From contig DBXX01000067.1 in the NCBI GenBank assembly GCA_002309675.1, positions 1-43,906 on the forward strand: a stretch of DNA of 43,906 nucleotides. The letters are read 5' to 3'. This document shows positions 16,599 to 25,691 of this stretch, piece by piece; the stretch's first letter is position 1, and each line of letters opens with the position of its first letter. A program made the translations under genes and the position numbers. Under the pieces are notes generated by a model. The model was given only the letters and a program-made list of their open reading frames with translations. It did no database searches and was not told where the DNA came from. This DNA is from Lachnospiraceae bacterium UBA1201 (lineage in GTDB: Bacteria; Bacillota; Clostridia; Lachnospirales; Lachnospiraceae).

Positions 16599-17834
16599 AT
16601 GGCTATCGTTAGACCATTTTGCGGTGTTCGTCCCGCGAAGGAAGTAGTGGCAGAGGTCGCTGCACTTCCCTATGACGTATACAACCGGGAGGAAGCAGTA
16701 GCGGCTGTAAAGGGTCACCCCCTCTCGTTTTTGAACATTGACCGTGCGGAGACACAGTTTGACGCTTCGGTGGACACCTACGCCGACTGCGTATATGAGA
16801 AGGCGAAGGAGATGCTGAACGCGCAGATCGCGGACGGCACCTATGTGACCGATGAGACTCCGTGCTTTTATGTGTACCGTCTGATCATGGACGGCCGTGC
16901 ACAGACCGGTATCGTCGGCTGCAGCAGCGTAGATGACTATGTGAATAATGTGATCAAAAAGCACGAGAATACCCGCGCGGATAAAGAGCAGGACCGTATC
17001 CGCCACGTCGATACGTGCAGCGCGCAGACCGGCCCGATCTTCCTGGCTTACCGTAGCAACGCGCAGATCGCACAGATCACCGCGCAGGTGATGCAGGAAG
17101 AGCCGCTCTATGATTTCACGGCCGATGACGGCATCTCCCATACGATCTGGAAGATCGCGGATCCCGTGCTCGTAGCGCGCCTGTCACAGGCTTTCGAGGC
17201 GGTTCCGAACACTTATATCGCCGACGGACATCATCGTGCTGCTTCGGCGGTAAAGGTAGGCCTGAAGCGCCGCAGTGAGAACCCCGGCTACACCGGAAGC
17301 GAAGAGTTCAACTTCTTCCTGTCCGTGCTGTTCCCGGAGGATGAACTCATGATCCTGCCGTATAACCGTGTCGTTGCGGACCTGAACGGCCGCACGAAGG
17401 AAGAGTTCCTGGAGGCGCTCACGGACGCAGGCTTCACGTATGAGAAGAGCGATGTGCAGGTTGCACCCACACAGCCGATGACCTTCGGCATGTTCCTGGA
17501 TGATACCTGGTATGTGCTCAAGGCAGCGCCTTCCATGGGCAGCGACGACCCGGTAAAGGGCCTGGACGTTTCCGTACTGCAGGACCACCTGCTGGATCCG
17601 ATCCTCGGGATCAAGGATCCGCGCGTGGATAAGCGCATCGATTTCATCGGCGGCATTCGCGGCCTGAATGAACTGGAGCGCCGTGTTCACACCGACATGA
17701 CGGTAGCATTTTCCATGTATGCAACGACGATCTCGCAGTTGTTTGACGTCGCAGATGCAGGACTTCTGATGCCTCCGAAGTCGACCTGGTTTGAGCCAAA
17801 GCTGCGCAGCGGCCTGCTCATCCATAAGATCTGA
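16599..17834 (+). CDS. DUF1015 family protein
   Basis: A 411-residue cytoplasmic protein of the DUF1015 family, often found near serine or central metabolism genes in Firmicutes and other bacteria, without a proven reaction. Family-like blocks: the start AIVRPFCGVRPAKEVVAEVAALPYDVYNREEA, FLNIDRAE, FYVYRLIMDGRAQTGIVGCSSVDDY, KHENTRADKEQDRIRH, TYIADGHHRAASA (likely active or phosphate-handling site by analogy with conserved positions), and a C-terminal FIGGIRGLNELERRV. ATG 16599 follows GGAGG at 16590-16594 with a short spacing of 4. An upstream ATG at 16572 lies in the terminator arm. It follows serCA with only RNA structure between, so a link to serine metabolism is plausible but inferred. 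Confidence 0.88.
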   Translation: MAIVRPFCGVRPAKEVVAEVAALPYDVYNREEAVAAVKGHPLSFLNIDRAETQFDASVDTYADCVYEKAKEMLNAQIADGTYVTDETPCFYVYRLIMDGRAQTGIVGCSSVDDYVNNVIKKHENTRADKEQDRIRHVDTCSAQTGPIFLAYRSNAQIAQITAQVMQEEPLYDFTADDGISHTIWKIADPVLVARLSQAFEAVPNTYIADGHHRAASAVKVGLKRRSENPGYTGSEEFNFFLSVLFPEDELMILPYNRVVADLNGRTKEEFLEALTDAGFTYEKSDVQVAPTQPMTFGMFLDDTWYVLKAAPSMGSDDPVKGLDVSVLQDHLLDPILGIKDPRVDKRIDFIGGIRGLNELERRVHTDMTVAFSMYATTISQLFDVADAGLLMPPKSTWFEPKLRSGLLIHKI

Positions 17835-17867
17835 GATCGACCGGTAAAGGAATTAACAGAAAGACAG

Positions 17868-17901
17868 GCCGGACGCTGCGGATGTAACGCAGAGGACCGG
17901 C
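17868..17901 (+). promoter_or_regulatory. Two-tier stem-loop upstream of recJ
   Basis: Outer GCCGG (17868-17872) / CCGGC (17897-17901); inner CTGCG (17876-17880) / CGCAG (17888-17892) with loop GATGTAA; internal loop ACG facing AGGA. It ends 10 bases before the recJ Shine-Dalgarno GAGGT at 17912-17916. No U-tract follows. Confidence 0.5.
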
Positions 17902-17921
17902 ATGAAATAACGAGGTACGGC

Positions 17922-19709
17922 ATGGAGAAAATCTGGCGGGTACGCGCGAATAAGGTAGATTTTGACGGCTTTTCGAAGGAACTGGGGGTCTCCCCCTATC
18001 TGGTACGGATCCTGGCGAATCGCGGCCTGACGACCGTCGGGGCGATGCGCGCATTTCTGAATGCGGATCCGCTGAGTCTTCATGATCCCTCGCGCCTGCC
18101 GGATGCGCTTCATGCCGTTTCTTTGCTTTCGGAGGCTCTGGAAAACGGAAAAAAGATCCGCATTTTGGGCGACTACGATATCGATGGTGTATGCTCTGTC
18201 ACGATTCTGTACCGCAGCCTGTGCAAACTGGCGCGCGAAGGCACAGTGGACTGGCAGGTGCCGCACCGCATCGAGGATGGTTTCGGCCTGAACCCGAGGA
18301 TCATTGAAACGGCACATGAAGACGGCGTGGATCTTTTGCTCACCTGCGATAACGGGATCGCTGCAGCGGCGGAAGTGAAGATGGCACGCGAACTGGGCAT
18401 GACCGTCGTGGTGACGGATCATCATGAGGTCCCCCAGAACGGCGGCAGCCTGCCTTATGCCGATGCGGTGGTAGATCCGAAACGAGAAGACAACGAATAT
18501 CCGTTTTCCGGCATTTGCGGGGCTGTCGTTGCATGGAAACTCATGCAGGTCCTGTACGACCACACGCAAGGACACACCTCGCGTGAACTGTGGCCGCTGA
18601 TCGAATTTGCCGCGATCGCGACCGTGGGTGACGTCATGGATCTTCTGGATGAAAACCGAACCATGGTGCAGTTGGGGCTTACACGCATCCGCCAAAACCA
18701 CGGCTCGGAGTTTTTGGGGCTGCAGGCGCTCATGGAAGCCTGCGAATTGGATCCCGATACCTTCAGCAGTTACCAGATCGGTTTCGTTTTAGGCCCCACC
18801 TTAAACGCCGGAGGACGTCTGGAAACGGCAGAAAAAGCAGTCCGTCTGTTTATCACGGAAGATGTGTCAACGGCGCGGACGCTGGCAAAAGAACTTCATG
18901 AACTGAATACCCGCCGCAAGCAGATGACGGAAGAGGCCGTGCAGGCGGCAGTTTCGCAGATCGGCCCGCCGGATACGCTTTTGCCGAATGCAGACCGCGT
19001 GCTGGTGGTATACCTTCCCGACTGTCACGAAAGTGTGGCCGGCATCGTGGCCGGGCGCATCCGTGAATTCTATTACCGTCCGACCTTCGTGCTTACGAAA
19101 GCAAAAGAAGGCCTGAAAGGCTCCGGCCGTTCCATCCCGGGCTATGATATGTTTCACTCGATGGAGCAGGTTGGGCAGTACCTGACGAAGTTCGGCGGCC
19201 ACGAGATGGCAGCCGGCCTGTCCCTGACGGAGGAAAACCTGGATCTCTTCCGGCGCGCCATCAACGAACACTGCAAGCTCACAGAGGACGAACTGCGGGA
19301 GAAGATCTGGATCGACATCCCCATGCCGGCTTCCTATGTCAACGTTTCCCTGTTGGAGGAGATGCGCCTTTTGGAACCTTTCGGAAAGGGCAATGAAGCT
19401 CCGACTTTCGCGGAGAAGGATCTGACCATCCTGCGCATAAACCGCATGGGCAAGGAGCAGCAGTATCTGCGCTTCGAACTGCGGTCCGCGAACGGATTTC
19501 GCTTTAACGTTCCGTTTTTCGGGGATTCCAAGACCCTGGAGGCGGATGCGATCCGCGCCTGTGGGCAGGAAGCATGGAACAGGGCGCTGATGGGGCTGAC
19601 AAACGATATGCTCCTGCAGATCATATACACGCCGTCGCTGGGTTCTTTCCGCGGTGAGGTGCAGATCAATTACCGCCTGAAACAGTACCAATTTGTAAAA
19701 AAATCTTGA
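17922..19709 (+). CDS. recJ: Single-stranded-DNA-specific exonuclease RecJ
   Basis: 5'-3' exonuclease on single-stranded DNA, used in recombination and mismatch or excision repair. It has 595 residues, typical for the Firmicute form. DHH phosphoesterase motifs: ILGDYDIDGVCSV with metal ligands Asp84, Asp86 and Asp88; LLTCDNGIAA; TDHHEVP at Asp166-His168; and VDPKREDNEYPF. The DHHA1 part has GRSIPGYDMFHSMEQVGQYLTKFGGHEMAAGLSL (about residues 402-437), and an OB-like C-terminal region follows. ATG 17922 follows GAGGT at spacing 5. The start of the gene lies downstream of a two-tier stem-loop, and its stop codon is overlapped by the promoter of the next gene. Confidence 0.95.
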   Translation: MEKIWRVRANKVDFDGFSKELGVSPYLVRILANRGLTTVGAMRAFLNADPLSLHDPSRLPDALHAVSLLSEALENGKKIRILGDYDIDGVCSVTILYRSLCKLAREGTVDWQVPHRIEDGFGLNPRIIETAHEDGVDLLLTCDNGIAAAAEVKMARELGMTVVVTDHHEVPQNGGSLPYADAVVDPKREDNEYPFSGICGAVVAWKLMQVLYDHTQGHTSRELWPLIEFAAIATVGDVMDLLDENRTMVQLGLTRIRQNHGSEFLGLQALMEACELDPDTFSSYQIGFVLGPTLNAGGRLETAEKAVRLFITEDVSTARTLAKELHELNTRRKQMTEEAVQAAVSQIGPPDTLLPNADRVLVVYLPDCHESVAGIVAGRIREFYYRPTFVLTKAKEGLKGSGRSIPGYDMFHSMEQVGQYLTKFGGHEMAAGLSLTEENLDLFRRAINEHCKLTEDELREKIWIDIPMPASYVNVSLLEEMRLLEPFGKGNEAPTFAEKDLTILRINRMGKEQQYLRFELRSANGFRFNVPFFGDSKTLEADAIRACGQEAWNRALMGLTNDMLLQIIYTPSLGSFRGEVQINYRLKQYQFVKKS

Positions 19710-19734
19710 AAAAAAGCGGTATAAATATTATACT
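19706..19734 (+). promoter_or_regulatory. Sigma-A promoter for rel, overlapping the recJ stop
   Basis: -35 TTGAAA at 19706-19711, 17-bp spacer, -10 TATACT at 19729-19734. The -35 box contains the recJ TGA. Transcription near 19741 would give a leader of about 125 nt containing CGGCC/GGCCG (19759-19777) and GCACC-TGAGT-GGTGC (19799-19813) hairpins. Confidence 0.8.
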
Positions 19735-19866
19735 GATAGAAATATAGAAAAATGATCGCGGCCGCATGCGCAGGCCGTCACGCATCCGCCTTTTTACCGC
19801 ACCTGAGTGGTGCAGGAAAAGAGAATGCGTAAATCGCGCAAATCCGAAAGAAGGAGAGAAACAGCC

Positions 19867-22308
19867 ATGTCGGACGAACTGAAAAGCAAAATTGAATCCG
19901 ATGCCGAACACGTTTTGGCACCCGTGGAACGAATCTCCCTTCTGGAGGACCATGTGAAACAGGCCGGACGTGAACTGCAGGACGAACAGACGAAGCAGGC
20001 CGATGACCGGAAACAAACGATCCAGGCATCACAGAACCTCGAAGACTTCCTGGCGAACTGCATGAGCCGTCATGCGATGGATAACAAGACGCCGGAAGAA
20101 CTTCGCGCTCTTTTGATGGAGATCATCAAGGCATACCATCCCTCGGATGACCTGACCCTGATCGAAAAAGCATACGATACCGCAGCGAAGATGCATGCGG
20201 AGCAGAAGCGCCGTTCCGGCGACCCGTATATCATCCATCCCTTAAGCGTTGCGATCATCCTGGCCAGCCTCCAGCTGGATAAGGAGACCATCGCCGCAGG
20301 CCTTTTACATGACGTCGTAGAAGATACGCCGTATACCGACGAGGACATGCGCCGCGAGTTCGGCGACGAAGTAGCGTCGCTGGTGGATGGCGTTACCAAA
20401 CTGGAAAAAGTCAGCATCGGCAACGATAAAGTCGAACGCCAGGCGGAAAACCTGCGTAAGATGTTCCTCGCGATGGCAAAGGATATCCGTGTCATCCTGA
20501 TCAAACTCGCCGACCGCTTGAATAACATGCGAACGCTTCAGTACATGTCGGAAGCGAAGCAGAAGGAGATCGCCCGGGAGACGATGGAGATCTATTCACC
20601 CATTGCCCACCGGCTCGGTATTTCGAAGATCAAGATCGAGCTCGACGACCTGTCCTTAAAATATCTGGAGCCCGAGGTCTACTACGACCTGGTGGAGAAG
20701 ATCGCCCTGCGCCGCAACGAGCGCGAGGACTATGTCAAGGGCATCGTGGAGGAAGTCGCGAAGCACATCGCGGACGCCGGCATCAAGGCGACCGTCGACG
20801 GGCGCGTGAAGCACTTCTTCAGTATCTACAAAAAGATGAAAAACCAGAACAAATCGCTGGATGAGATCTACGATCTCTTTGCGGTGCGCATCCTCGTGGA
20901 CAGCGTGAAGGACTGCTACGCCGCGCTTGGTGTCATCCACGGTTTGTACAATCCCATCCCTTCCCGGATCAAGGATTACATCGCCATGCCGAAACCCAAT
21001 ATGTATCAGTCGTTACACACCACGCTGATCAGCAACACGGGACGGCCGTTCGAGATCCAGATCCGCACCTATGAGATGCACCGTACCGCGGAATACGGTA
21101 TCGCGGCGCACTGGAAGTATAAAGAGGCGCAGTCCGGCGTGAAGACCGAAGCGGGCGAGGAAGCAAAGCTCGGCTGGCTTCGTGAGATTCTGGAATGGCA
21201 GAAGGAGGAGACCGACAACAAGCAGTTCATGAACCTCGTAAAGAGCGACCTGGACCTGTTCTCGGATACCGTATTCTGTTTTACGCCGACCGGTGACGTG
21301 AAGAACCTGCGAAAGGGTTCCACGCCTATCGATTTCGCCTATGCGGTCCATTCGAACGTGGGTAATACCATGGTCGGCTGCCGTATCAACGAGAAGATCA
21401 TGCCCATCGACACGGAGCTTCAGAACGGCGACCGCGTCGAGATCATCTGTTCGCCGAATTCGCACGGACCTTCCCGTGACTGGCTCTCGATCGTTAAGAG
21501 CACACAGGCGAAAAACAAGATCAATATGTGGTTTAAGCAGCAGTTCAAGGAGGAGAACATTGTCCGCGGACGTGAACTGGTGCAGCAATATATCAAGTCC
21601 AAAGGCTGGACGGCGTCGGATCTGGTCCGCCCGGAATTTATCGACAAGGTACTGGCGAAATACGGTTTCCGCGACTGGGATTCCGTACTGGCGGCGATCG
21701 GCCACGGCGGCCTGAAGGAAGGCCAGGTGGTGAACCGTCTGGCGGAAGAACTCGAGAAAAAGAGAAAGCGGGAGATGACCGACGCGCAGGTTCTCGAGAG
21801 CATCTCCGAGACCGCGAAGGAACGCGTGATCCCGCAGTCCTCCCGTCATAAGGGAGGAATCCTCGTAAAAGGCCGGGAGGATCTGGCAGTCCGCTTTTCG
21901 AAATGTTGTTCGCCGGTTCCCGGGGACGACATCGTCGGCTTCGTGACCCGCGGCCGCGGTATCTCCGTTCACCGCGCGGACTGCGTAAATATCGTGAACC
22001 TGCCGGAGGCGGAAAAAAGCCGTCTGATCGAGGCGAGCTGGCAGGCCGGCGACGAGAAATCCGGCGAAACCTACGTCACCGAGATCGTGATCTATATGTA
22101 TAACCGGCTGGGACTCATGGTGGACATCTCGAAGGTATTTACCGAGGAAGAGATCGACATTCTGTCCATGATCTCCCGCGTGAACAAACAGGGCATCGTG
22201 ACCATCATCATGTCCTTCGAGATCGGCGGAAAGGCCGAACTCAAACATCTATTCGACAAATTGCATAACGTCACGGGCGTTATCGATGTAGAACGCACCA
22301 AGGGCTGA
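19867..22308 (+). CDS. rel: Bifunctional (p)ppGpp synthetase/hydrolase, Rel
   Basis: Stringent-response enzyme that makes and degrades (p)ppGpp. The 813 residues include an unusually long polar N-terminal extension of about 60 residues. The HD hydrolase domain has His124 (YIIHPLSVA) and the intact HDVVEDT motif at His148-Asp149, so hydrolysis is expected. The synthetase domain has YDLFAVRILVDSVKDCYAALGVIH and RIKDYIAMPKPNMYQSLHTTL near residues 368-388. A TGS domain follows (about 468-530, VFCFTPTGDVKNLRKGSTPIDFAYAVHS), then a zinc-finger-like region (SKCCSPVPGDDIVGFVTRGRGISVHRADC), and a C-terminal ACT domain (about 735-813). ATG 19867 follows AAGGAG; the upstream GTG at 19807 has no support. 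Confidence 0.96.
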   Translation: MSDELKSKIESDAEHVLAPVERISLLEDHVKQAGRELQDEQTKQADDRKQTIQASQNLEDFLANCMSRHAMDNKTPEELRALLMEIIKAYHPSDDLTLIEKAYDTAAKMHAEQKRRSGDPYIIHPLSVAIILASLQLDKETIAAGLLHDVVEDTPYTDEDMRREFGDEVASLVDGVTKLEKVSIGNDKVERQAENLRKMFLAMAKDIRVILIKLADRLNNMRTLQYMSEAKQKEIARETMEIYSPIAHRLGISKIKIELDDLSLKYLEPEVYYDLVEKIALRRNEREDYVKGIVEEVAKHIADAGIKATVDGRVKHFFSIYKKMKNQNKSLDEIYDLFAVRILVDSVKDCYAALGVIHGLYNPIPSRIKDYIAMPKPNMYQSLHTTLISNTGRPFEIQIRTYEMHRTAEYGIAAHWKYKEAQSGVKTEAGEEAKLGWLREILEWQKEETDNKQFMNLVKSDLDLFSDTVFCFTPTGDVKNLRKGSTPIDFAYAVHSNVGNTMVGCRINEKIMPIDTELQNGDRVEIICSPNSHGPSRDWLSIVKSTQAKNKINMWFKQQFKEENIVRGRELVQQYIKSKGWTASDLVRPEFIDKVLAKYGFRDWDSVLAAIGHGGLKEGQVVNRLAEELEKKRKREMTDAQVLESISETAKERVIPQSSRHKGGILVKGREDLAVRFSKCCSPVPGDDIVGFVTRGRGISVHRADCVNIVNLPEAEKSRLIEASWQAGDEKSGETYVTEIVIYMYNRLGLMVDISKVFTEEEIDILSMISRVNKQGIVTIIMSFEIGGKAELKHLFDKLHNVTGVIDVERTKG

Positions 22309-22323
22309 GAGGGTATCATCGTA

Positions 22324-22430
22324 CAGGGCCTGGCTAAATGCGGCCCCTGCCAGAGAAGGTTTTGAAGTGCAAAGCCTTATGCGATGATGCCCTCCGCTTT
22401 ATTTCCGTAAAGCGGCCCGGTTTTTACCCC
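22324..22430 (+). promoter_or_regulatory. Intergenic stem-loops between rel and the MBL-fold gene
   Basis: CAGGGCC (22324-22330) can pair with GGCCCCTG (22342-22349, one bulged C). Further on, CCGCTTTA (22394-22401), loop TTTCCG, TAAAGCGG (22408-22415), then CCCGG and a T5 run at 22421-22425. The second may be a weak rel terminator. No promoter of good quality was seen for the next gene. Confidence 0.45.
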
Positions 22431-22470
22431 GGAGAGGACGGGGCACACCCCATGAGAGGAGAAACGAACT

Positions 22471-23166
22471 ATGGCAACCACGGATACGAACGAAACGAGC
22501 GCGCAGGCAAAATTCAAGATCGTGCAGCTGACGGTCGGAGAACTGGCCGAAAACTGCTACCTGTTTATCAATGAGCAGACGAAGGAGGGTTTTATCGTCG
22601 ATCCGGGCGATGAAGCTTCGCGCATCGGCGTGCGTGTTGCGCATGAGCAGATGACGCCGAAGGCGATCCTTTTGACGCACGGACATTTCGACCATTTTCT
22701 GGCGGCCGATGAGCTGGCGAAACGGTACGAGATCCCGATCCTGATCCACGAGGCGGACGCCGCTTTGCTGGAGGATCCGAATGGGAACCTTGCGCTGCCG
22801 TTTTTCGGCATGCGTTCGACGCTGAAAGCGGATCGCACGTTTGCGGACGGCGAGGTCCTCTCACTGGCGGGATACGATTTCAAGGTCATTCATACTCCGG
22901 GCCATACCCGCGGCAGCGCCTGTTTTTATCAGGAGGAACTGGGTATCTGTTTTTCCGGTGACACACTGTTTTGCGAGTCGCTCGGACGCACGGATTTTCC
23001 GGGCGGCAGCGTAAAGGATATCGTGGCCAGCATCTGCAAGAGACTGCTGCTCGCATTGCCCGAGGACACGGTCGTATATCCTGGACACAACGAGCAGACG
23101 ACCATCGAACATGAGAAGAAATACAATCCGACCGTTCCGTATCTGGCACGGTTTACAAAGGATTGA
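22471..23166 (+). CDS. Metallo-beta-lactamase-fold hydrolase (glyoxalase II-like)
   Basis: Soluble dinuclear-metal hydrolase of 231 residues. The signature THGHFDH gives His70, His72, Asp74 and His75. Other metal ligands lie in HTPGHTRGSACF and FSGDTLFCESLGRTDFPGGS, with YPGHNEQTTIEHEKKYNP at the C-terminus. Such YcbL/glyoxalase II-like proteins hydrolyse thioesters or similar bonds, but the substrate here is not evident. ATG 22471 follows AGAGGAG at about 22453-22459. It follows rel by 162 bases and precedes hemZ by 34 bases, so it is probably co-transcribed with hemZ. Confidence 0.88.
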   Translation: MATTDTNETSAQAKFKIVQLTVGELAENCYLFINEQTKEGFIVDPGDEASRIGVRVAHEQMTPKAILLTHGHFDHFLAADELAKRYEIPILIHEADAALLEDPNGNLALPFFGMRSTLKADRTFADGEVLSLAGYDFKVIHTPGHTRGSACFYQEELGICFSGDTLFCESLGRTDFPGGSVKDIVASICKRLLLALPEDTVVYPGHNEQTTIEHEKKYNPTVPYLARFTKD

Positions 23167-23200
23167 TCATCGATAAAGCGACTTGAAGGAGAAGACCAAT

Positions 23201-24727
23201 ATGATCATCGGTCTGGATCGGACAGAAAGTGAATATATGGTACGTGGTCTGGTGATGGCGTTTTTTCCGCATCAGGAGTTTGGCGTGGATCTGACTCCGG
23301 CGGCGGATCTTGCGCCGGAGCAGAAGAAGGACCGCCTCCAGATCGAACATAACCGCGTAACCTATTATGACGCGGAGGGGAGAACATACACGGAGGACTA
23401 CGTGCGTCCGAGTGAATGCAGCTCGGACCATGAATGGAAAGAGGCAGAGACGGACGGAGAGGCTGAAGAAACCGAAACTTCGGGAACGAAGATCCCGATC
23501 GAGGACTGTCGTGCCCTTGAGAGGGCCGTATTCGAGGTTTTGGGCCGTGCAACGCATATTTCCCTGCCCTGGGGCATTCTGTCCGGTGTGAGGCCTACAA
23601 AGCTTCCTATGGCCATGCTGCGTGAAGGCATGGAGGAGGCGGACATCCGAAACCGCCTGGAGAACGAATATCGCATCTCCCCGGAGAAGGCGGCGACTGC
23701 GACGGACATCGCCCGCCGTGAACTGAAACTGCTAAATGAGATCGATTATAAAAACGGTTACAGCCTGTATATCGGCATTCCGTTCTGCCCGACCATCTGT
23801 CTGTATTGCTCGTTTTCCGCCTACCCGCTGGTGGCGTGGAAGACTCGGGTGGACGACTATCTGGACGCGCTGGAGCGGGAAATGATCGCCGCAGGCGAGA
23901 TGTTTAAGGACCGGAAGCTTCAGGCAGTCTACATCGGCGGCGGAACGCCGACCTCGCTGACGCCGCAGCAGCTGACCAGGCTGTGCGCCATGGTACATAA
24001 ATACTTTGACTTTAGCGCTGTGCGTGAATTTACCGTGGAAGCCGGCCGGCCGGACAGCATTGACCGCGACAAACTGTTTGCGATCAAAGAAGGCGGGGCG
24101 GACCGCATCTCGGTGAACCCGCAGAGCATGCAGCAGCGCACGCTGGATCTGATCGGACGGCGGCACACCGTGGAGCAGATCGTGGATACCTTCCACATGG
24201 CGCGCGAGATGGGCTTCGACAACATCAATATGGACATCATCCTGGGTTTGCCCGGTGAGACGGAGGCGGACGTGGCGGACACCCTGCAGAAGATCGCGGC
24301 GCTTAGGCCCGATAACCTGACCGTGCACTCTCTGGCGATCAAACGCGCAGCGCGGCTGAACATCTTTTGGGAGCAGTTCTCCCACATGGAGATGAAGAAC
24401 AGCGACGCGACCATGCAGCTCGCCTACCAAACGGCGGCGCAGATGGGCATGAACCCGTACTATCTGTACCGGCAGAAAAATATGGCGGGAAACTTCGAGA
24501 ACGTCGGGTTTGCAAGACCGGATAAGGAAGGACTCTACAACATCCTGATCATGGAGGAGGTGCAGTCCATCGTGGCCCTGGGCGCCGGCGCATCCACGAA
24601 GGCGGTCTTTGCCGACGGCCACATCGAGCGCTGTGAGAATGTGAAAGAGGTCGGCAATTACATCGACCGCATCGACGAGATGATCGAGCGAAAGCATAAG
24701 CTGTTCTTGCAAGAAAAGAGCAGATAA
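23201..24727 (+). CDS. hemZ: Coproporphyrinogen dehydrogenase HemZ, radical SAM
   Basis: Radical-SAM enzyme of the HemN/HemZ group. In Firmicutes HemZ is associated with oxygen-independent coproporphyrinogen oxidation, although many HemZ-like proteins in haem-less anaerobes have no proven substrate. It has 508 residues with an N-terminal extension (about 1-180) typical of HemZ, including WGILSGVRPTKL. The cluster motif is CPTICLYC with Cys196, Cys200 and Cys203, followed by YIGGGTPTSL, FTVEAGRPDSID, RISVNPQSMQ and NMDIILGLPGE. ATG 23201 is supported by AAGGAG at 23186-23191 (spacing 9); the TTG at 23183 is upstream of that site. No other haem genes are in the window. Confidence 0.88.
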   Translation: MIIGLDRTESEYMVRGLVMAFFPHQEFGVDLTPAADLAPEQKKDRLQIEHNRVTYYDAEGRTYTEDYVRPSECSSDHEWKEAETDGEAEETETSGTKIPIEDCRALERAVFEVLGRATHISLPWGILSGVRPTKLPMAMLREGMEEADIRNRLENEYRISPEKAATATDIARRELKLLNEIDYKNGYSLYIGIPFCPTICLYCSFSAYPLVAWKTRVDDYLDALEREMIAAGEMFKDRKLQAVYIGGGTPTSLTPQQLTRLCAMVHKYFDFSAVREFTVEAGRPDSIDRDKLFAIKEGGADRISVNPQSMQQRTLDLIGRRHTVEQIVDTFHMAREMGFDNINMDIILGLPGETEADVADTLQKIAALRPDNLTVHSLAIKRAARLNIFWEQFSHMEMKNSDATMQLAYQTAAQMGMNPYYLYRQKNMAGNFENVGFARPDKEGLYNILIMEEVQSIVALGAGASTKAVFADGHIERCENVKEVGNYIDRIDEMIERKHKLFLQEKSR

Positions 24728-24735
24728 GGTATAAT
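24707..24735 (+). promoter_or_regulatory. Sigma-A promoter for degV-hisS inside the hemZ 3' end
   Basis: -35 TTGCAA at 24707-24712, 17-bp spacer, consensus -10 TATAAT at 24730-24735. The start would be near 24742. This argues against an ATG at 24741 as the degV start, and leaves an 85-nt leader with a small hairpin AAGG-C-CTGC-GAG-GCAG-A-CCTT (24794-24814). Confidence 0.7.
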
Positions 24736-24827
24736 AAAAGATGGCGTATTATTTCCGGACGGGAAAAACGCCGAGAATCGTTTCAGAAAGAGTAAGGCCT
24801 GCGAGGCAGACCTTGATATGTATTTCT

Positions 24828-25679
24828 ATGAGTAAAATCCGAATTTGGTGCGACAGCACGTGCGATCTAAGTAAAGAACAACTAAAGCAACATCAGATCA
24901 CAATGTTTCCGCTTTGCGTGATCCTGGGAGATGAAACACGCCTCGACGGGGTGGACATTACCCCTGAAGAGATCTACAAATGGTCGGATGCACATAAGAC
25001 GACGCCGAAGACTGCGGCGATCACCTTCGGTGTGGTCGAAGACGCGATCCGTTCGGCGAAGGAAGCCGATGACGAAGTGATCTTCATCGGCATCTCCTCG
25101 AAGATGAGTACGACCAACAACGTCATGAACATGGCGGCGCAGGAGTTTGAATACGACAAACTGCACGTATTCGATTCCCGCAACCTTTCGACCGGAATCG
25201 GTCTGCAGGTCCTCTACGCCGCGCGTCTGGCTGAAGAAGGAAAGAGCGCGCAGGAGATCCTGGACGCACTGGAGAAACGCGTGGACGATGTCCGTGCCAG
25301 CTTCATCGTCGATACGCTGGTCTACCTGTCCCGCGGCGGACGCTGTAATTCCGTTGCGGCTCTGCTCGGCAGTGTGATCCGCCTGCATCCCATGATCGTG
25401 GTTAAAGACGGCGCCATGGGCGTCGGAAAGAAATACCGCGGTAAATTGCAGGCCGTTCTGGTAAAGTATGCAAAAGACCTGGAGCAGGATCTGCTGAAGG
25501 CGGACCCGACCATCGTGTTCATCACGCATTCGGGTTGCAGCAAGGAAGAGGAGCAGGCCGTCTATGACTATCTGGTCTCCCTGAACCACTTTAAGGAAGT
25601 TTGCATTACCCGCGCCGGCGGCGTGATCTCGAGCCATTGCGGTCCGGGAACGTTGGGCGTATTATTCTATTCAAAATAA
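24828..25679 (+). CDS. DegV family fatty-acid-binding protein
   Basis: DegV (EDD-fold) proteins bind a fatty acid and, as FakB, present it to the kinase FakA for acyl-phosphate formation. With a start at ATG 24828 the protein has 283 residues, typical. Landmarks: KIRIWCDSTCDLS at the N-terminus, FPLCVILGDETRLDGVDITPEEIY, TTPKTAAITFG (TSQPS-like motif region), ISSKMSTTNNVMNMA, DSRNLSTGIGLQVL, YLSRGGRCN, and a C-terminal GPGTLGVLFY. The start is not secure: ATG 24828 gives the usual family N-terminus but has no close Shine-Dalgarno, while TTG 24813 has GAGG at 24803-24806 and would add five residues. It is 12 bases before hisS and probably shares its mRNA. Confidence 0.87.
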   Translation: MSKIRIWCDSTCDLSKEQLKQHQITMFPLCVILGDETRLDGVDITPEEIYKWSDAHKTTPKTAAITFGVVEDAIRSAKEADDEVIFIGISSKMSTTNNVMNMAAQEFEYDKLHVFDSRNLSTGIGLQVLYAARLAEEGKSAQEILDALEKRVDDVRASFIVDTLVYLSRGGRCNSVAALLGSVIRLHPMIVVKDGAMGVGKKYRGKLQAVLVKYAKDLEQDLLKADPTIVFITHSGCSKEEEQAVYDYLVSLNHFKEVCITRAGGVISSHCGPGTLGVLFYSK

Positions 25680-25691
25680 AAGGAGCATAGC

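Noticed and set aside
15324..17141. 605-codon minus-strand frame across serA and the DUF1015 gene
   Set aside because: It crosses two good genes and the structured intergenic region, and shows no recognisable domain.
24741..24827. DegV start at 24741
   Set aside because: It falls at the predicted transcription start after a consensus TATAAT, and the extra 29 residues do not resemble DegV.
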